Below, piece after piece: positions 61,601 to 64,000 of a stretch of 64,000 nucleotides of DNA. Within the stretch, counting starts at the first letter, position 1, and each line of letters starts with the position of its first letter. Where the stretch lies: positions 22,353,665 through 22,417,664 of the forward strand of contig OY727100.1 of NCBI GenBank assembly GCA_963402885.1. The letters are read 5' to 3'. Source of the stretch: Antedon bifida (lineage: Eukaryota > Echinodermata > Crinoidea > Comatulida > Antedonidae). Position numbers and translations under genes: made by a program. The notes under the pieces were generated by a model. It made no database searches. It was not told the DNA's origin and was given only the letters and a program-made list of their open reading frames with translations.

Positions 61601-64000
61601 TTTACCTGAAAAAACTGTAATATAAAGAAAAAAATAGTCGAATTGGCTGCCAGCCAATGGATTTTTGGTTCAGTTTATTATGTCATTTTATCAGTTAAAA
61701 AAAAAAATTAATTGTTTTTCATTTTTCTTTCTACTGATTAATTTTATTAAAACTACAAAATAACCTATTCAAAGTCTGATTTAATTAATCTCCATTTTTC
61801 ATGATTTTGAGGGACAATAAATCTTTGAAGAAAATGATAAATGTATGTCAGCAACGGATAATGAATTTAAAATAACGTGGGCACAAAGTTTATTACAGTT
61901 TATGCTGATTAATATGCAAGAAGTGTCAACGTGAACACACATAATAAGCAACGTGAAAAAATATAATAAGTAACACGAACCAAAATAATGAACAACGTGA
62001 AACAACATAAAAAGCTAGGATGTAAACTTAGCAATTTACTACAATCTCGCATGCAAGGTGCGGAGCTGTGAAACGCATTGATTAGTATGGAGATTATGAT
62101 CAATTATGTATACCGTTGTTTATGCAGCTTTCAACTGCCCCTCCTACTACTAGGAGTTTGATGCATTGTGACACCAGGCCTGGGAATAAGGTTTTCTAGA
62201 ATGCATTGGCTTTAGGCTACTGATGTTGTATCACATGACGCTTGGATGTGTTTAGCATTTATCGGCAGCCTTGGGGTACCTCTTTTACTAGGATAGGATG
62301 TGTTATGCCTTAAAGTGTAAATTTGCTTTTGATGTAAAGGCATCAACAAATTCTTTCCTTGCCATTTCATGTGAGATAGTCCACCTTTTATTGATAACGC
62401 AATCTAAAAACTTAAAACATGTCATCCTAATGAACTATCTAGATGCTTGTAATGCTATTTATTCCAATATAACAAAAAAAGAATTCTTAAAATCTGTTCT
62501 TATTAATTTTTATCTTTTATTGTTGCATTGCAACTTCACCCAATCTTTACCCAGAATACCTGACAATTACCCAGAATACTTGATATTATAATTACCCAGA
62601 ATGATTGATAATTACCCAGAATGCTTGATTATTACCCGTAATGCTTTATAATTACCCATCATACTATGTGCTACATCTTTAGATTACCCCTTGAACGTAT
62701 GACCCCTTCAACTTCAATATTCTTATTCATGACTACAAGTTATTCATATTGCTAGAAATTTCATCAGCGATCTATCATCAGATCCGATATTAAAAATATT
62801 TTAGTTTGTTAAATGAACGGTAATATACTAAACGTGATCTGTCTTATGACAAAAACGTAATGAATGATAGTTGTAAAGATAGGTAGTATAAATTATCATC
62901 GTATACATATATTATTTTGTCTTAATAGCATAATTATCATCCATTGAGTACAGTAATAATAGTAAAGGATCAAGTCAAATTTATTCTGACAGTTACTTTT
63001 TCCTTCATTATAGAAATCTATGAGGCAGTTGCTGCAATAAACAGTGTGTGTGATAAACCAGAAAATAATTGTAAAAGCGTGGTCAAAATGTAGTTACTGC
63101 AGTAACTGCAGTAGAAGAACTTTTTCCCTGATCCCTAAATGGTTATTAGGAATCAATTATTTTTTTTCTCATTCACAAACCTGAATAAATTATACATTTA
63201 GCCATCTTTAATTTTAATGAAACTGTTTGTGTTTTAGCTGTAACTGTAACAACCAAGCAAGCGATCACAAAAGACCCGTACTTCCAAGAGAAGTTTGACA
63301 ACACAGGTGACGAACACGAGCAGTTTATTGAAGCACGAGAACGCATAATCAAGAAGGAAGAGGATAAGATGTCAAAGGTCATGAAAGATTGGCAGTCTGC
63401 AGAGAAAAGTTACGAAACGATGATGAAGAAAGATCCAAAAGCTGCTGAGAAGATGAAACAGTCCATGAGAGAGGTTAGTTGCGAGTTGAAGTGGTTGCGA
63501 GTTGAATTAGTTGCGAGTTTAATTATTTGCGAGTTTAATTAGTTGCGAGTTTAATTAGTTACGAGTTGAATTAGTTGCGAGTGTAATTAGTTGCTAGTTG
63601 AATTAGTTGCGAGTCTAAGTAGTTTCAAGTTCACGTAGTTGTGAGTTCAAGTAGTTGCAAGTTTAAGTAGTTGCGAGTTGAATTAGTTGCGAGTTTAATT
63701 AGTTGCGAGTTTAATTAGTTAGGAGTTTAATTAGTTAGGAGTTTAACTAGTTGCGAGTTTAATTAGTTGGGAGTTTACTTAGTTGCGAGTTTAATTAGTT
63801 GCGAGTTTGATTAGTTGTGAGTTAAAGTAGTTGCAAGAGGAGTTTCATGTATACTTCAGTTGTTAACCTAACAATACAAATTATTTTATCAAATTGTAAT
63901 AATGCAAATCTGATAAATATGTACAGAATAATTTCAAAATAATTACTTTTTTGTTGACAGCAATTCCAGAAGACAGTGAATGCCTTAGAAGTGGAGGCTG
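34627..64000 (+). CDS. APP: Amyloid precursor protein orthologue, 5' half of gene
   Basis: Exons 34627-34671, 41858-42031, 58300-58429, 58915-59178, 63238-63473 and 63961 to beyond the window end. Frame is continuous (283 codons through exon 5). Domains: signal peptide about 1-24; growth-factor-like domain about 33-116 with six Cys; copper-binding domain about 117-183 with six Cys and the LHDYGML and GVEFVCC signatures; short linker; E2 from about 225 (EARERIIKKEEDKMSKVM..W). APP is a type I membrane protein cleaved by secretases, with roles in adhesion and neuronal development (family knowledge). No Kunitz domain and no long acidic block lie between E1 and E2. The transmembrane and cytoplasmic parts are beyond the window. 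Confidence 0.96.
34672..41857 (+). other. APP intron 1
   Basis: 7.2 kb, AT-rich. It contains a 95-bp duplicated segment (35310-35402 and 35965-36063, sharing ATAAATAAAACATATTTGCT), a roughly 118-bp minisatellite (37.1-37.6 kb), a MITE B fragment near 37.98-38.03 kb and loose GACAGTT repeats (38.8-38.95 kb). No alternative exon is supported. Confidence 0.6.
37120..37625 (+). repeat. About 118-bp minisatellite, 4-5 copies
   Basis: Units share GTAATGCTCAATAAAG, ACAACATTAGCATATTGCT, TTTAGGCATTAGTTTG and CTACAGTAGGAATGTACACT. Confidence 0.88.
41858..42031 (+). CDS. APP: APP exon 2: growth-factor-like domain, first part
   Basis: Acceptor TTCTTTTAG, donor GTAAAT. It encodes RIEPRIAMSCGNVNMHVDVA through SGCISDHDDILNYCRK. 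The pattern EP.IA..CG..NMH...G.W and ILNYC matches APP E1 closely. Confidence 0.95.
43030..43225 (+). repeat. 57-bp minisatellite, about 3.5 copies
   Basis: Units share AAATTACAGTTGAATTAGAA and AGAACTCTGACCATTTTGGA, nearly identical between copies. Confidence 0.9.
43530..43890 (+). repeat. About 52-bp minisatellite, 7 copies
   Basis: Units share AATATGAGTGGATATTTTAA, TGATAATACCATAG and TTTAAACAGAATAAATTG. Confidence 0.9.
44430..44468 (+). ncRNA. Hammerhead-like fold, repeat copy 1
   Basis: AGCA, CUGAAGA (44434-44440), extra A, GGGC/GUUC with a 7-nt loop, GAAA (44457-44460), self-complementary AGCU, C17, then UGCU pairing with AGCA over four bases. Confidence 0.42.
44625..44663 (+). ncRNA. 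Hammerhead-like fold, repeat copy 2
   Basis: AGCC, the exact core CUGAUGA (44629-44635), extra A, GGGC/GCUC, GAAA (44652-44655), AGCU, C17, then UGCU. Stem I has one mismatch next to the core. Confidence 0.42.
44806..46396 (+). mobile_element. Non-autonomous Helitron2/Helentron-like element
   Basis: Near the left end is a hairpin ACTCGTCA-CTT-TGACGAGT (44816-44834), then TTAGTTATCCGC (44834-44845). The right end is a 30-bp perfect palindrome at 46362-46391 (arm GTTATCCGCTTGGTA), followed by CTAA. GCGGATAACTAA at the right end is the exact inverse of the left subterminal 12-mer. A terminal hairpin before CTRR and subterminal inverted repeats are features of Helitron2-type elements. The interior has no ORF and is richer in CpG than its flanks. 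Exact ends are uncertain. Confidence 0.5.
46362..46391. repeat. 30-bp perfect palindrome
   Basis: The two 15-nt arms (GTTATCCGCTTGGTA and its complement) have no spacer. It is the terminal hairpin of the Helitron2-like element. Confidence 0.95.
46680..46790 (-). repeat. tRNA-derived SINE, copy 1
   Basis: The minus strand reads GCGAGTGGCCTAGCGGTTAA, a class II tRNA-like A-box region, then GGCAATGGAACCGTTACCC. It shares GAACCGT and CATAGGTCCAGTA with the copy at 52.4 kb. Confidence 0.55.
47830..48005 (+). repeat. 58-bp minisatellite, 3 copies
   Basis: Units share CCCAGTGCTGTGAGCTCAGT, GGCGTAGCCGGAGGGAGCC and AAGCGTTACACAAGAC. Confidence 0.9.
48575..48790 (+). repeat. Tandem repeat of about 85-95 bp
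   Basis: GACCATGAAGTGTCCACTCA and AACAGCTTGAAGAATCAGAC occur twice; a third shortened copy (GGACCATGATGTGTCCA) ends the array. Confidence 0.85.
50110..50192. mobile_element. MITE family A, truncated copy
   Basis: Only the right half remains: ATCACTACCATATTTTGGCA and TAGTTTGATAGTGTAGACAG, then AGCTTTA. Confidence 0.65.
52320..52487 (-). repeat. tRNA-derived SINE, copy 2
   Basis: The minus strand starts GTTGAGTGGCCGAGCGGTTA, a near-perfect tRNA-Leu/Ser type A box, continues AAGACAGTGGAACCGTAATA and has ATAAACCGTAGGTCCAGTG in the body. The tRNA 3' half is lost. Confidence 0.6.
54910..55035 (+). repeat. ATGATGACAATGATT-type minisatellite
   Basis: Repeated GATGATGACAATGATTATG units of variable length. 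Confidence 0.8.
58300..58429 (+). CDS. APP: APP exon 3: growth-factor-like domain, second part
   Basis: Acceptor TTTTTTTACAG, donor GTAAGG. It encodes MYGNMGSIKYFVEANKEETI, then TNWCPIGQSKCF and VVPIRCLG. The NWC-x6-C loop is where vertebrate APP has its basic heparin-binding cluster; here only one Lys remains. Confidence 0.94.
58446..58702. mobile_element. MITE family B copy in APP intron 3
   Basis: Begins CAACTGCAGTTACTGCAGTA and ends CTGCAGTAGAATCATTTTGA then CATGATCC. Internal inverted GTTACTGCAG blocks lie in the middle. It starts 16 bp after the exon 3 donor. Confidence 0.7.
58915..59178 (+). CDS. APP: APP exon 4: copper-binding domain and linker
   Basis: Acceptor TATTACAG, donor GTGTGT. 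It encodes GEFISDALMVPQECRF through LHDYGML and GVEFVCCPP, then a Pro-rich linker PNEATPSPLPQEVVESSP. All six Cys of the fold are present. Of the human copper ligands, the equivalents of His147, Tyr168 and Met170 are kept, but His151 is Arg. Confidence 0.95.
59314..59521. mobile_element. MITE family B copy in APP intron 4
   Basis: ATTTACTGCAGTTACTGCAG at the left and CCGTAGAATTATTCTGACAT then GATCC at the right, with the middle family segment CATACACACTGTTTTATTA. Confidence 0.65.
60000..60250 (+). repeat. About 18-20-bp minisatellite
   Basis: About 13 imperfect units of GTGACCTGAAGTCTTAGC and GTGACATGAAGTCTCCAC. Confidence 0.85.
60540..60640 (-). repeat. Weak tRNA-like repeat
   Basis: The minus strand carries GGTCATGGATTCGGATCATT, resembling a B box, in a tRNA-sized context. 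The A box is not convincing. Confidence 0.25.
60745..60913. mobile_element. MITE family A, copy 7
   Basis: TTAAACTCTGTCTACACTAT and AAGTTTGTAGACAGAGCTTT ends, with GTGATGTGCCCAAATATGG and its inverse inside. The right inverted repeat has lost a few bases. Confidence 0.72.
62540..62665 (+). repeat. About 20-bp AATTACCCAGAATGCTTGAT minisatellite
   Basis: Six to seven imperfect units of ATTACCCAGAATACTTGAT type. Confidence 0.85.
63010..63142. mobile_element. MITE family B, truncated copy before APP exon 5
   Basis: TAGTTACTGCAGTAACTGCA and GTAGAAGAACTTTTTCCCTG then ATCC at the right; the left end is mutated (GAGGCAGTTGCTGCAATAAA). Confidence 0.55.
63238..63473 (+). CDS. APP: APP exon 5: linker and start of E2 domain
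   Basis: Acceptor TGTTTTAG, donor GTTAGT. It encodes AVTVTTKQAITKDPYFQEKF, then the E2 helix pattern EQFIEARERIIKKEEDKMSK..W and ends KQSMRE. A minisatellite starts in the donor itself. Confidence 0.94.
63474..63835 (+). repeat. 16-18-bp minisatellite beginning in the exon 5 splice donor
   Basis: About 22 units of AGTTGCGAGTTTAATT. The first unit includes the donor GTTAGT itself, so many GTTAG-like sites follow the real one. Confidence 0.9.
63961..64000 (+). CDS. APP: APP exon 6 (cut by window end): E2 helix
   Basis: Acceptor TTTGTTGACAG. It encodes QFQKTVNALEVEA, matching the HFQEKVESLEQEA helix of vertebrate E2. It runs off the right edge. Confidence 0.92.

Noticed and set aside
4552..63835. 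CRISPR-like arrays
   Set aside because: Repeat units are contiguous without unique spacers, and the DNA is animal nuclear.

Overview
The window is animal nuclear DNA. Its genes are split by GT-AG introns, its introns are AT-rich and full of repeats, and its proteins are metazoan. The transposons and gene types suggest an invertebrate, most likely a marine deuterostome; the species cannot be fixed from the sequence. Two protein-coding genes lie head-to-tail on the + strand, and one intact retroelement lies on the - strand.

Gene 1 (positions 1 to about 31,000) is the 3' part of a Rho guanine-nucleotide exchange factor of the ARHGEF11/ARHGEF12 (PDZ-RhoGEF/LARG; Drosophila RhoGEF2) type. Twenty exons give 1,172 codons plus a stop in one continuous frame: a C1 zinc finger, a Ser-rich linker, DH and PH domains, and a long acidic tail with a short coiled coil. 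The PDZ and RGS-like domains should lie upstream of the window. Its C-terminus is ambiguous: 55 sense codons continue in the same frame after the UAG stop, and two downstream splice acceptors reach them in frame. A CpG-richer patch at 6.0-6.5 kb may be an internal promoter with its own first exon.

Gene 2 (34,627 to beyond the right edge) is the 5' half of an amyloid precursor protein (APP) orthologue: signal peptide, growth-factor-like and copper-binding domains of E1, a short linker without Kunitz domain or long acidic stretch, and the start of E2. Its second intron is 16 kb.

The intron between gene 1 exons 7 and 8 holds a complete, apparently young Penelope-like element (PLE) with an 878-residue reverse transcriptase/GIY-YIG ORF, two identical 137-bp terminal repeats and a 14-bp target-site duplication. 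Its repeats, and two other repeat families in the window, carry hammerhead-ribozyme-like folds with one shared layout.

The rest is dense in repeats: at least four inverted-repeat MITE families (one nested in another), tRNA-derived SINEs, a Helitron2-like element with a 30-bp perfect palindrome and four CRE palindromes, and about twenty minisatellites. Three tandem arrays begin at or span 5' splice sites, so copies of exon-intron junctions have been multiplied.
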